A stretch of 23,450 bases of DNA from an uncultured Oscillospiraceae bacterium (GCA_902492895.1 CABUNG010000034.1:1-23450), one strand, 5' to 3'. Numbered from the stretch's first letter, positions 14,705 to 22,769 are shown. Notes: generated by a model not told the origin, from the sequence alone. A program made the numbers and translations.

Positions 14705-15226
14705 TTATTGCTGCGCCAATTTACGGCTTACATCCAGCATGAGAAGCTTGGGCAGGGCGGCTTTAAACGCGTCCATCACCCGTTCTTCCGGCTGAAAAAT
14801 CACGAGGGTGCTGCCGCTCTTCTTGCTGTGATAGGTAAAATACCAGACGCCCGGCGCCGCCTCGGACGGCGCGGCCATGACGGTCCGGTCAAAATGCCGG
14901 GCCGCAAATTCCGCAGGATTGTACGGCCCGGCGGTTTCGATTTTGCTGCCCGCAACCGAAACCACCCGCTTGCGCTTGCGCTGCGCGATGATCTGATCGA
15001 TGTCGATATCCCCGTTGGTGACGCTGTACTCGTATTCGATATTCTGAGAAGTGATCAGCCACCAGGCCCCATAGATGAGCAGCATGTCGATGACCAGCGA
15101 GAAATACCCCAGAAACATAAAGAGTACAAACACCAGCACGACAATCAGAAAAATGGTGCCCGCGATGACGGCGATCTCCTTCGCCCCTTTTTTCTTCGCC
15201 ACGATTTGTTCGACAAACGTATCCAT
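14705..15226 (-). CDS. Two-TM membrane protein, DUF6106-like
   Basis: 173 residues opening MDTFVEQIVAKKKGAKE. Two adjacent membrane segments (about 20-41 and 43-60) are followed by a cytoplasmic-looking domain with the NIEYEYSVTNGDIDIDQIIAQRKRK segment (62-86). This combination resembles a Clostridia family I remember as DUF6106, function unknown; the name is moderately sure. The ATG at 15224-15226 follows AAGGAG at eight bases, and a GTG three codons upstream is possible. It stands alone between its own promoter and terminator, upstream of nnr. Confidence 0.75.
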   Translation of the reverse strand: MDTFVEQIVAKKKGAKEIAVIAGTIFLIVVLVFVLFMFLGYFSLVIDMLLIYGAWWLITSQNIEYEYSVTNGDIDIDQIIAQRKRKRVVSVAGSKIETAGPYNPAEFAARHFDRTVMAAPSEAAPGVWYFTYHSKKSGSTLVIFQPEERVMDAFKAALPKLLMLDVSRKLAQQ

Positions 15227-15319
15227 GTCCGACACTCCTTAAACATAAAGGGCTTCCGCCCCATTCCTTGACCGATCGCACGAACGCGCCACACCCGGAC
15301 GCATGCCTGAGATACAGAC

Positions 15320-15349
15320 ATTATAGCATAGAGTCAAAAGGCTTTTCAA
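15320..15349 (-). promoter_or_regulatory. Promoter of the two-TM membrane protein gene
   Basis: On the minus strand, -35 TTGAAA (15349-15344), an 18-bp spacer, and -10 TATAAT (15325-15320). Confidence 0.75.
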
Positions 15350-15424
15350 TGAGTACCGGCAAAAATCCGTGAACGATTAGTAAACAATGTCGCATTTTTC
15401 ACGAAAATCCCACCCGAATGGCGC

Positions 15425-15458
15425 AAAAATCCCCCGTCCGGCACGCGGATCGGGGGTT
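15425..15458 (-). terminator. Terminator of the GNAT acetyltransferase gene
   Basis: CCCCCG/CGGGGG with inner TCCG/CGGA pairing (15431-15456), then ATTTTTG on the minus strand. Confidence 0.85.
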
Positions 15459-15467
15459 TGTGGTCTG

Positions 15468-16004
15468 TTACGGCACCTGCGGCCATTCGCGGCCCGGCAA
15501 TTTGCGGGCATAGTAGAACATATCCGCCACCCGTCCGCCGAAATCGGCCTCGGGCAGAAAGGCCACCCGCTCAAAGCCAAGGCGTTCCGCCAGGCGGACC
15601 GACCGGCCGTTGGCCGCATCGATACAGGCGAACATCCGCCCAAGCCGCAGCTTTCCGGCTGCGTACTCCAGTACCGCCTCAGCCGCCTCGGCGGCATAGC
15701 CCTGTCCCCAATAATCCCGCAGGAACAGGTAGCCGAGTTCCCCGAGATACCCATCTACTACCCGGTTGATGGTGCATTCCCCGATATACAGATCCTCTCC
15801 CCGCCGTGTGACCGTCCATTCGGTGGGGGTTCGGCGGCGGACGAGCTGGGTCAGCGTCGCCCCGTCCTTTGGGGGATGTCCGCCGAGATAGCGGCGGATC
15901 TCCTCATCCTGAAAAGCCTGGATCATCCGGGGGACATCCCGATGCAGACGGCGGCGGAGAATCAGCCGCTCGGTTTCCAGAACCGGCGCTTCCGGTTTCG
16001 CCAT
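15468..16004 (-). CDS. GNAT family N-acetyltransferase (RimJ/RimL-like)
   Basis: 178 residues. It opens with LETERLILRR (about 9-18), the hallmark of the RimJ/RimL (Acetyltransf_3) type. The acetyl-CoA binding region is LRDYWGQGYAAEAAEAVLEYA, and ANGRSVRLAERLGFERV near the end is the classical N-x-x-S helix. The substrate is unknown and could be a protein N-terminus or a small amine. Of two close ATGs, 16004 is better spaced from the AAGGGGG ribosome binding site than 16013. Single-gene unit with its own promoter and terminator. Confidence 0.9.
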   Translation of the reverse strand: MAKPEAPVLETERLILRRRLHRDVPRMIQAFQDEEIRRYLGGHPPKDGATLTQLVRRRTPTEWTVTRRGEDLYIGECTINRVVDGYLGELGYLFLRDYWGQGYAAEAAEAVLEYAAGKLRLGRMFACIDAANGRSVRLAERLGFERVAFLPEADFGGRVADMFYYARKLPGREWPQVP

Positions 16005-16047
16005 CGCCTTCATCCCCCTTTTCCGTCGAGTCTTTCATTCTTGATTC

Positions 16048-16076
16048 AGTATAACATATTTGTAAAGATTTGGAAA
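16048..16076 (-). promoter_or_regulatory. Possible promoter of the GNAT gene
   Basis: On the minus strand, TTTCCA (16076-16071), 17 bp, and TATACT (16053-16048). The -35 matches at four of six positions. Confidence 0.55.
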
Positions 16077-16096
16077 GAGCCAGATTCTCATCTCGC

Positions 16097-16978
16097 TCAT
16101 AAATATTCCGCCGCATCCGGATCCGGCGGCAGGATCCTTGCTCCCTCTGCCAGGGCGCGGACCCGTTCCGCCGACAGGTCCGACGGCAGCGGAAGCCGCT
16201 CGTCTCCGTCCAGGTCCGCATTGGAAAGATGCATTTCCGTCAGGTGCTTCCAATACTTTTTGGGCATATGATTGCGCTGGCAGACGGGATTTATGCGCTC
16301 TTTGATGGCGATGGTCTCGTAAAAGGCTTTCCACATTCGGCGGTACGCTGCATCGTCCGCCGACCGATGAGGCAGCTGCAGGTCCTCGTCCGACGCGATC
16401 ACCCAGGTCTTGGTATCCGATATGCCGCACAGTCCGTGGGTTTTGTCGTGAATGATAAACGGCTGGATCTGAAAGCGGGAGACGAAATGCGGCATGAGGG
16501 TCGCGACGATGTTGTGTTCGGGGGTGATCTCCCCGTAGTACACCCCGCCCTCCATCTTGGAAAATCGGATAAATTGCCGGAGCATCCCCGACTCCCGGTT
16601 GACCAGTGAGGCTAATTTTTGAAGGCGCAAGACCCGTTCGTCCGTGATCTTTTGATGGATCACCCGGCCAATTTTCATTCCATAACGTATATATTTGTAT
16701 ATAATATCCTCTTTGTAAACAGAATTCGACAGGAATCCCGTCCAAATCAGGGTATACCCATCGGTGCCCATCCCCTTGTGAACGCCCGCGATGACCCGCT
16801 CGGCTTTGGCGTCGTCGGTGTGCACCTCCAGATAGCCGCGGCCCAGCTCCTGCTGACAGGCGGTCGCCGCATGGACCGCGGCGGGGGGCCGGATGATATG
16901 CATAAGAGTCGAAACCGCGGTGAGCAGCCCTTCAAAGGTCCCGTCGGTGAGCAGCACTACATTTGTCCCGTCAGGCAT
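16097..16978 (-). CDS. DUF4130 protein, partner of a DNA-repair radical SAM enzyme (TIGR03915 type)
   Basis: 293 residues. It belongs to the family paired throughout bacteria with the radical SAM protein encoded upstream and described as SAM-linked DNA/RNA metabolism. Recognisable parts are the opening VVLLTDGTFEGLLTAVS (about 8-24), the FLSNSVYKEDIIYKYIRYGMKIG segment, LVNRESGMLRQFIRFSKMEGGVYYGEITPEHNIV in the middle, and FIIHDKTHGLCGI. The exact activity is unknown; some homologues are fused to uracil-DNA-glycosylase-like domains. The start overlaps the 3' end of the radical SAM gene by 22 nt, so they are translated as a pair. The LexA-controlled promoter upstream should drive both. Confidence 0.9.
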   Translation of the reverse strand: MPDGTNVVLLTDGTFEGLLTAVSTLMHIIRPPAAVHAATACQQELGRGYLEVHTDDAKAERVIAGVHKGMGTDGYTLIWTGFLSNSVYKEDIIYKYIRYGMKIGRVIHQKITDERVLRLQKLASLVNRESGMLRQFIRFSKMEGGVYYGEITPEHNIVATLMPHFVSRFQIQPFIIHDKTHGLCGISDTKTWVIASDEDLQLPHRSADDAAYRRMWKAFYETIAIKERINPVCQRNHMPKKYWKHLTEMHLSNADLDGDERLPLPSDLSAERVRALAEGARILPPDPDAAEYL

Positions 16979-18276
16979 GCTGCCCGTTCCTCCCTTCCTG
17001 GCCGGAGCCCAGGCAGATCCGCAAAGGTGAGCTGCTGCACAGGCTGCGTCATCGGGAGCGTTCCCGGCCGCATCCGGACATCCGCCGTCAGATTCTGATA
17101 AATAAAGGACTCCGACAGCCGGGTCCCGTCATGCATCCGGCCCTTACAGGTGATGAAATACACGGCCCGTTTCAGCACCACGCCGATTTTCTTCAAATCG
17201 TCAAAACCGAGCGATCCCGCCCGGCGTGCGTTTACAATCCGATCCGCGGATTTGACCCCGATTCCCGGCACCCGCAGCAGCATCTCCCGGTCCGCCCGGT
17301 TCACCTCGACGGGAAAACGGTCGAGATGATGCAGCGCCCAGTTACATTTCGGATCGAGGAGCGGATCGAGAGAAGGATGCTCCTCATCGAGGATTTCCTC
17401 CACCTGAAAACCATAGGAGCGCAGCAGCCAATCGGTCTGATACAGGCGATGCTCCCGCAGCAGGGGCGGCGGCTGATCCTTGGGAAGCAGCGCATGGGTC
17501 CCCACAGGAATATACGCCGAGTAAAATACCCGTTTGAGTGCGTACCGTCTGTATAGACCGGCGGCCAATTTCATGATCTGATAATCGGTGTCGGGGGTAG
17601 CGCCGATGATCATCTGCGTGCTCTGCCCTCCGGGTGCAAAGGTGGGTGCGTGGCGATAAACCGCAAGCTCGTGCCGGTTCTGTGCTACCCGGTCGCGCAC
17701 GGCGGCCATGGGCTTGAGGATACTCTGCTTGGTTTTGTTCGGAGCAAACTGGTTAAGGCTGCGCTCGCTCGGCAGTTCGATATTGACGCTCATGCGGTCG
17801 CAGAGCAGGCCGAGCTTGTCGATCAGCTCGGGCGAACATCCGGGTATGGCTTTCGCATGGATATACCCCGCAAAGCGATAGGGACCCCGGAGCAGCTCAA
17901 GCACCCGGCACATCCGTTCCATCGAGGTGTCCGGATCCTTCAGTACGCCGGAGCTGAGGAACAGGCCCTCTATATAGTTGCGGCGATAGAATTCCATCGT
18001 CAGGGTCGCCAATTCCTCCGGAGTGAAGGTGGCGCGCGGCACGTCGTTCGAACACCGGTTGACACAATACTGGCAGTCATAAACACAGTTATTGGTCATC
18101 AGCACCTTGAGCAGAGAAATACAGCGCCCGTCGGCCGCAAAGCTGTGGCAGATTCCGCAGCCCACGGCGGAACCCAGCATACCCGCCTGTCCTTCACGGT
18201 CCACACCACTGGACGTACAGGCCGCGTCGTATTTAGCGGAATCCGCCAGAATCCGCAGCTTATCCATCAGTTCCAA
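16957..18276 (-). CDS. Putative DNA modification/repair radical SAM protein (TIGR03916 type)
   Basis: 439 residues from a TTG start seven bases after AGGAGG; the ATG three codons later (18265-18267) would be too far from the site. The radical SAM cluster motif is C64-x3-C68-x2-C71 (NNCVYDCQYC). Further cysteines C40, C43 and C52 lie upstream, and the C-terminal helix-hairpin-helix LRVPGIGVKSADRIVNARR (334-352) suggests DNA binding. The family is likened to spore photoproduct lyase, but its reaction is not established. It forms an operon with the DUF4130 gene, which overlaps it by 22 nt. The promoter contains a perfect LexA box, which supports a role in DNA damage repair. Confidence 0.93.
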   Translation of the reverse strand: MELMDKLRILADSAKYDAACTSSGVDREGQAGMLGSAVGCGICHSFAADGRCISLLKVLMTNNCVYDCQYCVNRCSNDVPRATFTPEELATLTMEFYRRNYIEGLFLSSGVLKDPDTSMERMCRVLELLRGPYRFAGYIHAKAIPGCSPELIDKLGLLCDRMSVNIELPSERSLNQFAPNKTKQSILKPMAAVRDRVAQNRHELAVYRHAPTFAPGGQSTQMIIGATPDTDYQIMKLAAGLYRRYALKRVFYSAYIPVGTHALLPKDQPPPLLREHRLYQTDWLLRSYGFQVEEILDEEHPSLDPLLDPKCNWALHHLDRFPVEVNRADREMLLRVPGIGVKSADRIVNARRAGSLGFDDLKKIGVVLKRAVYFITCKGRMHDGTRLSESFIYQNLTADVRMRPGTLPMTQPVQQLTFADLPGLRPGREERAACLTGQM

Positions 18277-18297
18277 TCCGCCACCTCCTTTTTCACC

Positions 18298-18326
18298 AGT
18301 ATAGAACATATGTTCTGGATTGTCAA
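18298..18326 (-). promoter_or_regulatory. Promoter of the radical SAM-DUF4130 operon
   Basis: On the minus strand, consensus -35 TTGACA (18326-18321), exactly 17 bp, then -10 TATACT (18303-18298). Transcription should begin about 15 nt before the TTG start, so the leader is very short and holds only the AAAGGAGGTGG ribosome binding site. Confidence 0.9.
18303..18316. promoter_or_regulatory. LexA (SOS) operator
   Basis: AGAACATATGTTCT is a perfect 14-bp palindrome containing GAAC-N4-GTTC, the Gram-positive LexA/DinR box whose optimal form is CGAACATATGTTCG. It occupies the spacer between the -35 and -10 of the repair operon, where bound LexA would block RNA polymerase. Confidence 0.9.
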
Positions 18327-18420
18327 TAACCACTCGGTCGAATTTATAGTATATGAAAAAAAGCCTCCTTTATTGCGGGATGCCGGTATTTATGATATGG
18401 TAACGGAGGGGGGATTGGAC

Positions 18421-19365
18421 ATGACGCTGAAGGGGACTGCGGATAAAATCAAAGCCAACAAGCGAGTTCGGATCGAAACCTATACACTGGACCATCTGGA
18501 TCTTTCTGTGATGGCCGAAGGCTCCTTCCGTCTTCTGAATATCAAAACCGGACGGGCCGCCCTTCAAATTGGAGACGCGGACTGTTCAGTCGATGCGCCG
18601 GCTGTGCTTTGCCTGGACGAGCTCAAACACGTCCGCATTTTGTGCGACTGCACCTCCAAGGTCCAGCTGATCAATTTTGATCCCAGCTTTCTCAACGCCA
18701 ACATGCAGATCAAATCCATCCGCCATTTACGTTATCAGGACCTGTGCCAGCAGCATTCCCTCTTTCAGCTCTCCCCCTTTCTCACTGACGATCTGGATAA
18801 GATGATCTACCATTTGACAGACGACACGCAGGACAGCTTCGACCGGGCGTTCGACTGCCTGACACAGAACCTCATCGTACAGCCGGACTGGTATTGGTCC
18901 TGCCGTGCCCGTTCGTATTTCATCGACATCATTCAGATTATGGAGCATCTATTTCATCATTACAGCCTGCCGGAGGATCCCGAGCCGCTCGCTCCCGCCT
19001 CCAAATTCGATGAATTTAAAACCCTGGTCGCCTATATCCACAACCACTTGGACGAAAAACACACCCTGGATTCGCTCTACCAGCGGTTCCGGATCAACAA
19101 AAATCAAATCGAACGGTATTTCCGGGACTATTTGGACACCACGTTCGCGGATTATCTGCGCGATCAGCGCTTTCAGGAGGCGTCGTATTATCTCCGTTTT
19201 ACCGGCCTGAACGGCGCGCAGATTGCCGATCGGATCGGGCTGTCCTCCTCTCAGAATTTCTGCAAATTCTTTCGGCAAATCACCGGCCTGACCCCTCAGC
19301 AGTTCCGAAAAGATGCGGTGTCGCGACGAAAAGCGGATGCGGATCTGAAAAATCTGTCAAAATAA
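18421..19365 (+). CDS. AraC family transcriptional regulator
   Basis: 314 residues. The C-terminal ~100 residues (about 197-298) form the double helix-turn-helix of AraC/XylS regulators: AYIHNHLDEKHTLDSLYQRFRINKNQIERYFRDYLDTTFADYLRDQRFQEASYYL for the first half. The second half is GAQIADRIGLSSSQNFCKFFRQITGLTPQQFRKD. The N-terminal ~150 residues look like a beta-rich sensing domain, ligand unknown. The ATG at 18421 follows GGAGGGGGG at seven bases; the open frame extends far upstream but only as antisense of the radical SAM gene. It diverges from the SOS-type operon. Its downstream neighbour has a 21-bp direct repeat before it, a spacing typical of AraC-type sites, so that gene is a possible target. 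Confidence 0.92.
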   Translation: MTLKGTADKIKANKRVRIETYTLDHLDLSVMAEGSFRLLNIKTGRAALQIGDADCSVDAPAVLCLDELKHVRILCDCTSKVQLINFDPSFLNANMQIKSIRHLRYQDLCQQHSLFQLSPFLTDDLDKMIYHLTDDTQDSFDRAFDCLTQNLIVQPDWYWSCRARSYFIDIIQIMEHLFHHYSLPEDPEPLAPASKFDEFKTLVAYIHNHLDEKHTLDSLYQRFRINKNQIERYFRDYLDTTFADYLRDQRFQEASYYLRFTGLNGAQIADRIGLSSSQNFCKFFRQITGLTPQQFRKDAVSRRKADADLKNLSK

Positions 19366-19373
19366 GATATACG

Positions 19374-19410
19374 GCAAAAAGGACGCGGGATAGACTCGCG
19401 TCCTTTTTGC
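19374..19410. terminator. Terminator after the AraC-type regulator
   Basis: A 14-bp inverted repeat GCAAAAAGGACGCG/CGCGTCCTTTTTGC with a 9-nt loop. The CGTCC stem leads into TTTTT on the plus strand, and the structure is near-symmetrical, so it could also stop minus-strand transcription. Confidence 0.88.
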
Positions 19411-19459
19411 ACTTATCTTGAACGTGATGACTCTGAAGAATCCATAGTATCCCCTGATA

Positions 19460-19501
19460 TTTTGTGCCGGAAATACACAATTCTGTGCCTATAATACACC
19501 A
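19460..19501 (+). repeat. Two tandem 21-bp repeats upstream of the exported protein gene
   Basis: Copy 1 (19460-19480) and copy 2 (19481-19501) share TT-x-TGTGCC-xxx-AATACAC, with only a few differing positions. A 21-bp period is two helical turns, placing both copies on the same DNA face. They lie about 130-170 bp upstream of the start codon. They look like a pair of activator half-sites. Confidence 0.75.
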
Positions 19502-19529
19502 TGTATCCGTAAATATATGCTAGTATAAC
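19490..19529 (+). promoter_or_regulatory. Candidate -10 elements of the exported protein gene without consensus -35
   Basis: TATAAT occurs at 19490-19495 inside repeat copy 2. TATAAC occurs at 19524-19529 after TGCTAG. Neither has a good -35 at 16-18 bp. For the second, the expected -35 (about 19501-19506) abuts repeat copy 2, the geometry of an activator-dependent promoter. Which one is used cannot be told from sequence. Confidence 0.4.
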
Positions 19530-19532
19530 GTT

Positions 19533-19554
19533 AATCTGCGCGGACTGGCAGATT
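19533..19554 (+). other. Inverted repeat in the leader of the exported protein gene
   Basis: AATCTGC (19533-19539) and GCAGATT (19548-19554) flank an 8-nt loop and are followed by GGTTTT. It may be an attenuator-like hairpin or a protein site. Apart from this, the tandem repeats and the -10 candidates, I see nothing notable in 19411-19613. Confidence 0.4.
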
Positions 19555-19628
19555 GGTTTTAAGGTAAAAAGCAAACAAAGGGGTACACAAAGCCTGAAAA
19601 ACAGCGTATAGTAGAGGAGGACGTTCTC

Positions 19629-22379
19629 ATGAAACGCAAACAGCGGCAGCGCGGCACCCGCCTCATCGCGGTGATGCTCTCCCTGTCTATCCTCGCCGGT
19701 ATATCCGGCGGTTGGAATCTGGCGGCCGACACCGCGGAGGAAGAGGCCTGGACTCCGCAGACAGAAGCGGAAGAAAAGGGCATAAGCCCGCTTCTTCCGG
19801 TGATTCTGCAGGAGGATATGACTAAACGCGGAGAATATGAGAAGCACTTTTTATGCGACGACGGATCGTATATGGCGGTGTCGTATCCGGAACCGGTCCA
19901 CGTGCTGCAAGACGGGACCTGGACCGACATCGACTACGCGCCCGAGGCGGCCGGACCGCGGCTGGCGGCCCATGAGAGCGGCCATTCCATATCTCTGGCG
20001 AACGCCTCCTCACCGGACGAAAGCCGGCTGGTGTCGATTGAGGCGTCCGGCTATGAAATCAGCTGGACGGTAGAAGCGCAGACGATCCCCGCCGCTCAGC
20101 GCAGCCGCACAGCCGAGAGGCAAACGGCCAGCCGGAAGCTGGCGGCCGTGGACGCACAGGTTACCACCGGACTGGAGCTGACCGAACAGAACCGCGTGGA
20201 AGTCACGCCGACGGAACTGGACAATCTCACCGACCAGAAAGCGGCGGTTCAGGCGGATCTGGACGAAAGCGGAGACACGTGGTCCCCCGAGGTAAACGAG
20301 GCGGTCCGCGTCCTGAACGAAGACATCCAGGCGGTCAACCAGCACATCATCAGCGCCGTCTCCTTTGCCTCGGCCATGGTGGAATATCCGCAGGCCCTGG
20401 GTGAACATACCACGCTGCGGTATACGATGTCACCGGGAAAAATCAAAGAGGAGGTCGTCATCGATACCCCTGACGCGCTGGACACCTACTGCGTCCGGAT
20501 GAATACAAACGGGCTGACGGCAGTTCCCGACGCGAACAAGGGCATTCATCTGCAGAACGATGAGGGCGAGGATGTCGTATACATCGCGCCGCCGCTGCTG
20601 TATGACGCCGCGGATGAAATCAGCCGGAACGTAGCCGTGTCCATGACGCAGGAGGGGGACAAATGCGTCCTGACCTATACGCCCGATAAGGAATGGCTGA
20701 ACGACGAGGCGCGGGTGTGGCCGGTCGTGATCGATCCGACCGTCTCCTCGGTCACCATCGCCCAGCAGAACCAGATCGACAATTATGTGTATGAGGGCCA
20801 GACGGCTCCTCTCAACGATAGCTCGAGTGACCTGTACGTGGGCTGCTACTCCCGAGGCGGCACCCTGAGGGATCACCGCGCCTATTGGCAGCTTGCTTCC
20901 CTGCCGACCCTGCCGAGCGGTACGTCTCCGACCAACGCCTCCTTCCACATCCGTCTGAAGAACGGCACCTCCTCTATGGGCGCCATCGAGCTGTACAAGG
21001 CGGGCAGCGGTTGGAATAGCTATATGCTGAAATGGAGCAACAGGCCTGATCCCTCCACCTATCTCGGAGAGAGAGCCAGTGTGCCCTCCGGCAGCGAGAA
21101 ATGGCTGGTCTACGACAGCGGCGCCGTCACCAACGTCGTCAAGGATTGGTACAATTACCCGAGTTCCAACCATGGCTTCATTCTCAAGTACAGAACCTGC
21201 GTCAACGATTACAATACCTTCTATTCCTCTGATTACAGGCCAGACGGCAGCACCGCCTTTATCCCCTATTTGTCCGTTTCCTATGTCGATACCATTCCCG
21301 TTTCGCAGGTGTGCCTCTCTCCGTCAAGCAAAACGATAGGCATCGGGACGACATTTAGGCTTACAGCTTCGGTGCTCCCCTCCAACGCAACCAACAAGGG
21401 GATCATCTACTCAACAGACGATTATTCCATCGCCGACGTAGACCCTCTGACAGGAATCGTCACGGCTGTCGGCCTTGGTACTACTACTATCTACGCCACC
21501 AGTGGTTCAAATCAAAATAAATTCGCCATTTGTACCGTCAAAGTTTTATGTGGTGGAGCCAACTATCAGGATGTTACCAAACATAATATGTTTTTAAATG
21601 AGTCTGATGCTTACTATCACTGTAGGGTATGCCAGTATAAAGTCAAATCGCCTGCGTTACAGGATGCAAGCGTATTGAATAAAAGCGATTATTTGTCAAT
21701 CGTCTCATTGTATCATGATTATTTATTACACGCCGAATCTCATCCTGAACGAGCAGAAGCAATGTTAGCCGCGATTGACTATATCCGTGGACTTCCTGAA
21801 AACCGAACAAAATATGAATTTAAAGGAGTTAACGGTATATATCAACCAGAATACGCAGCTCAAATAAAAGAAATCAATATGTGGGTTAGAGTAGATAAAG
21901 GCAGTTGCTATACCGAATGGGTTTTAATGAATACTCTCTTTCCGATAATCGGCGGAATAATGCCTCCTCCCTACTCATACATGTTTTCTATTGTATCTAG
22001 TGCGATTATGCAGGAGCATCCTGGAGCTGAGTCCGTAACAGGTAACGAAATTATGATTCAATATGCAAGTGCCCTTGCTGGTGACTTCGAGATTATTCCC
22101 AAAAGTGTTGCTATTGCTATAGAAACTATATTTTCATTAGACAGCGTTATTAATGGAACGACATGTAGTTCTGAATGTTATAATGTGAACATGGTATTTA
22201 ACTATAGCAAGGAAGATGGGTCCTGTTATGCGTATCAAGTTAACTATCACTTTTCAGAAGGTATTGAAACCTTAGGAAGAGGTAATATTTACTCTGTGTC
22301 TGTTCCTGGGAGAGGTCCATATAAAGCAGCTTTTGATTATATAGATAATGTAAACGATCGTTCATACTCTTGCTTATAA
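19629..22379 (+). CDS. Exported DNRLRE/Big_2 protein with unrecognised AT-rich C-terminal domain
   Basis: 916 residues. The ATG at 19629 follows GAGGAGG at eight bases. Residues 1 to ~33 are a Sec signal peptide (basic start, hydrophobic 12-28). Residues ~55-370 form a trunk (VILQEDMTKRGEYEKHFLCDDGSYMAVSYPEPV) like that at the start of Firmicute wall-associated Rhs proteins, including a helical stretch (~195-245). ~380-553 is a DNRLRE stalk domain and ~556-640 a Big_2 Ig-like domain (VCLSPSSKTIGIGTTFRLTASVLP). Residues ~641-916 are an unfamiliar tip: a C665-x2-C668 pair, a hydrophobic stretch (764-792) and several cysteines (760, 846, 850, 866, 915). Base composition shifts from GC-rich to AT-rich at about 21490-21540, the trunk-tip border. 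No Rhs repeats or sorting motif are present. The tip could be a toxin, an adhesin or an effector. Confidence 0.88.
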   Translation: MKRKQRQRGTRLIAVMLSLSILAGISGGWNLAADTAEEEAWTPQTEAEEKGISPLLPVILQEDMTKRGEYEKHFLCDDGSYMAVSYPEPVHVLQDGTWTDIDYAPEAAGPRLAAHESGHSISLANASSPDESRLVSIEASGYEISWTVEAQTIPAAQRSRTAERQTASRKLAAVDAQVTTGLELTEQNRVEVTPTELDNLTDQKAAVQADLDESGDTWSPEVNEAVRVLNEDIQAVNQHIISAVSFASAMVEYPQALGEHTTLRYTMSPGKIKEEVVIDTPDALDTYCVRMNTNGLTAVPDANKGIHLQNDEGEDVVYIAPPLLYDAADEISRNVAVSMTQEGDKCVLTYTPDKEWLNDEARVWPVVIDPTVSSVTIAQQNQIDNYVYEGQTAPLNDSSSDLYVGCYSRGGTLRDHRAYWQLASLPTLPSGTSPTNASFHIRLKNGTSSMGAIELYKAGSGWNSYMLKWSNRPDPSTYLGERASVPSGSEKWLVYDSGAVTNVVKDWYNYPSSNHGFILKYRTCVNDYNTFYSSDYRPDGSTAFIPYLSVSYVDTIPVSQVCLSPSSKTIGIGTTFRLTASVLPSNATNKGIIYSTDDYSIADVDPLTGIVTAVGLGTTTIYATSGSNQNKFAICTVKVLCGGANYQDVTKHNMFLNESDAYYHCRVCQYKVKSPALQDASVLNKSDYLSIVSLYHDYLLHAESHPERAEAMLAAIDYIRGLPENRTKYEFKGVNGIYQPEYAAQIKEINMWVRVDKGSCYTEWVLMNTLFPIIGGIMPPPYSYMFSIVSSAIMQEHPGAESVTGNEIMIQYASALAGDFEIIPKSVAIAIETIFSLDSVINGTTCSSECYNVNMVFNYSKEDGSCYAYQVNYHFSEGIETLGRGNIYSVSVPGRGPYKAAFDYIDNVNDRSYSCL

Positions 22380-22399
22380 ATTCTAAGGAGGATCCTATA

Positions 22400-22684
22400 A
22401 TGAGGAATAATCAATGCCCATATTGTGGTAGAAAAATTAATTATATCCGCAAATTATTATTTTATAGTAGTTTGTATGCCAAAGAGTGCCCTTATTGCAA
22501 GCAAAAGATAAAAATTAAGAATTTGGGTTATAAATTTGGCATTGGGATTCTTATATTCGTAATCATTTTAGGGATTATATTTAAAGAGAATACTTTTATA
22601 AAAACTATGCTTCTAATATTATATATCTTATTTGCCCTCATTGGTACATACTTTCTAAAATATTATCCTGATGATATTAGCTAA
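22400..22684 (+). CDS. Small zinc-ribbon protein with two membrane segments
   Basis: 94 residues from the ATG at 22400, eight bases after AAGGAGG (22385-22391). A frame-open upstream start would overlap the exported protein gene. Residues 6-29 form a zinc ribbon, CPYC (6-9) and CPYC (30-33). Two transmembrane helices follow (about 45-62 and 69-87), GIGILIFVIILGIIF being the first. The gene is strongly AT-rich like the tip of the upstream protein and lies 20 nt after it, so they probably form one acquired unit. Position, size and membrane topology fit an immunity protein, but no function is demonstrated. Confidence 0.8.
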   Translation: MRNNQCPYCGRKINYIRKLLFYSSLYAKECPYCKQKIKIKNLGYKFGIGILIFVIILGIIFKENTFIKTMLLILYILFALIGTYFLKYYPDDIS

Positions 22685-22769
22685 AACCTGTTACAACTAT
22701 TTAAAGGCCCTGGAACCAATCCAGACGACAATACGCAGACTTCCATTTGTCGAACAGGAGGTACTTATA
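22685..22769 (+). other. 85-bp gap between the two zinc-ribbon genes
   Basis: It contains no complete gene. It ends with AGGAGG (22756-22761), the ribosome binding site for the TTG at 22770. One frame reads FKGPGTNPDDNTQT and on to ICRTGGTYIDET without a stop; this may be the remnant of an earlier protein's C-terminus, or chance. Confidence 0.4.

Noticed and set aside
17650..18420. Long N-terminal extension of the AraC-type frame
   Set aside because: It overlaps the radical SAM gene on the other strand and its promoter. The ATG at 18421 has a strong ribosome binding site and gives a normal AraC length.
19581..19613. TACACA-N17-TATAGT as promoter of the exported protein gene
   Set aside because: Transcription would start inside the ribosome binding site, leaving almost no leader.
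19629..22379. Calling the exported protein an Rhs toxin
   Set aside because: The N-terminal trunk resembles that of Rhs proteins, but no YD repeats are present and the tip matches no known toxin motif, so the name would overstate the evidence.
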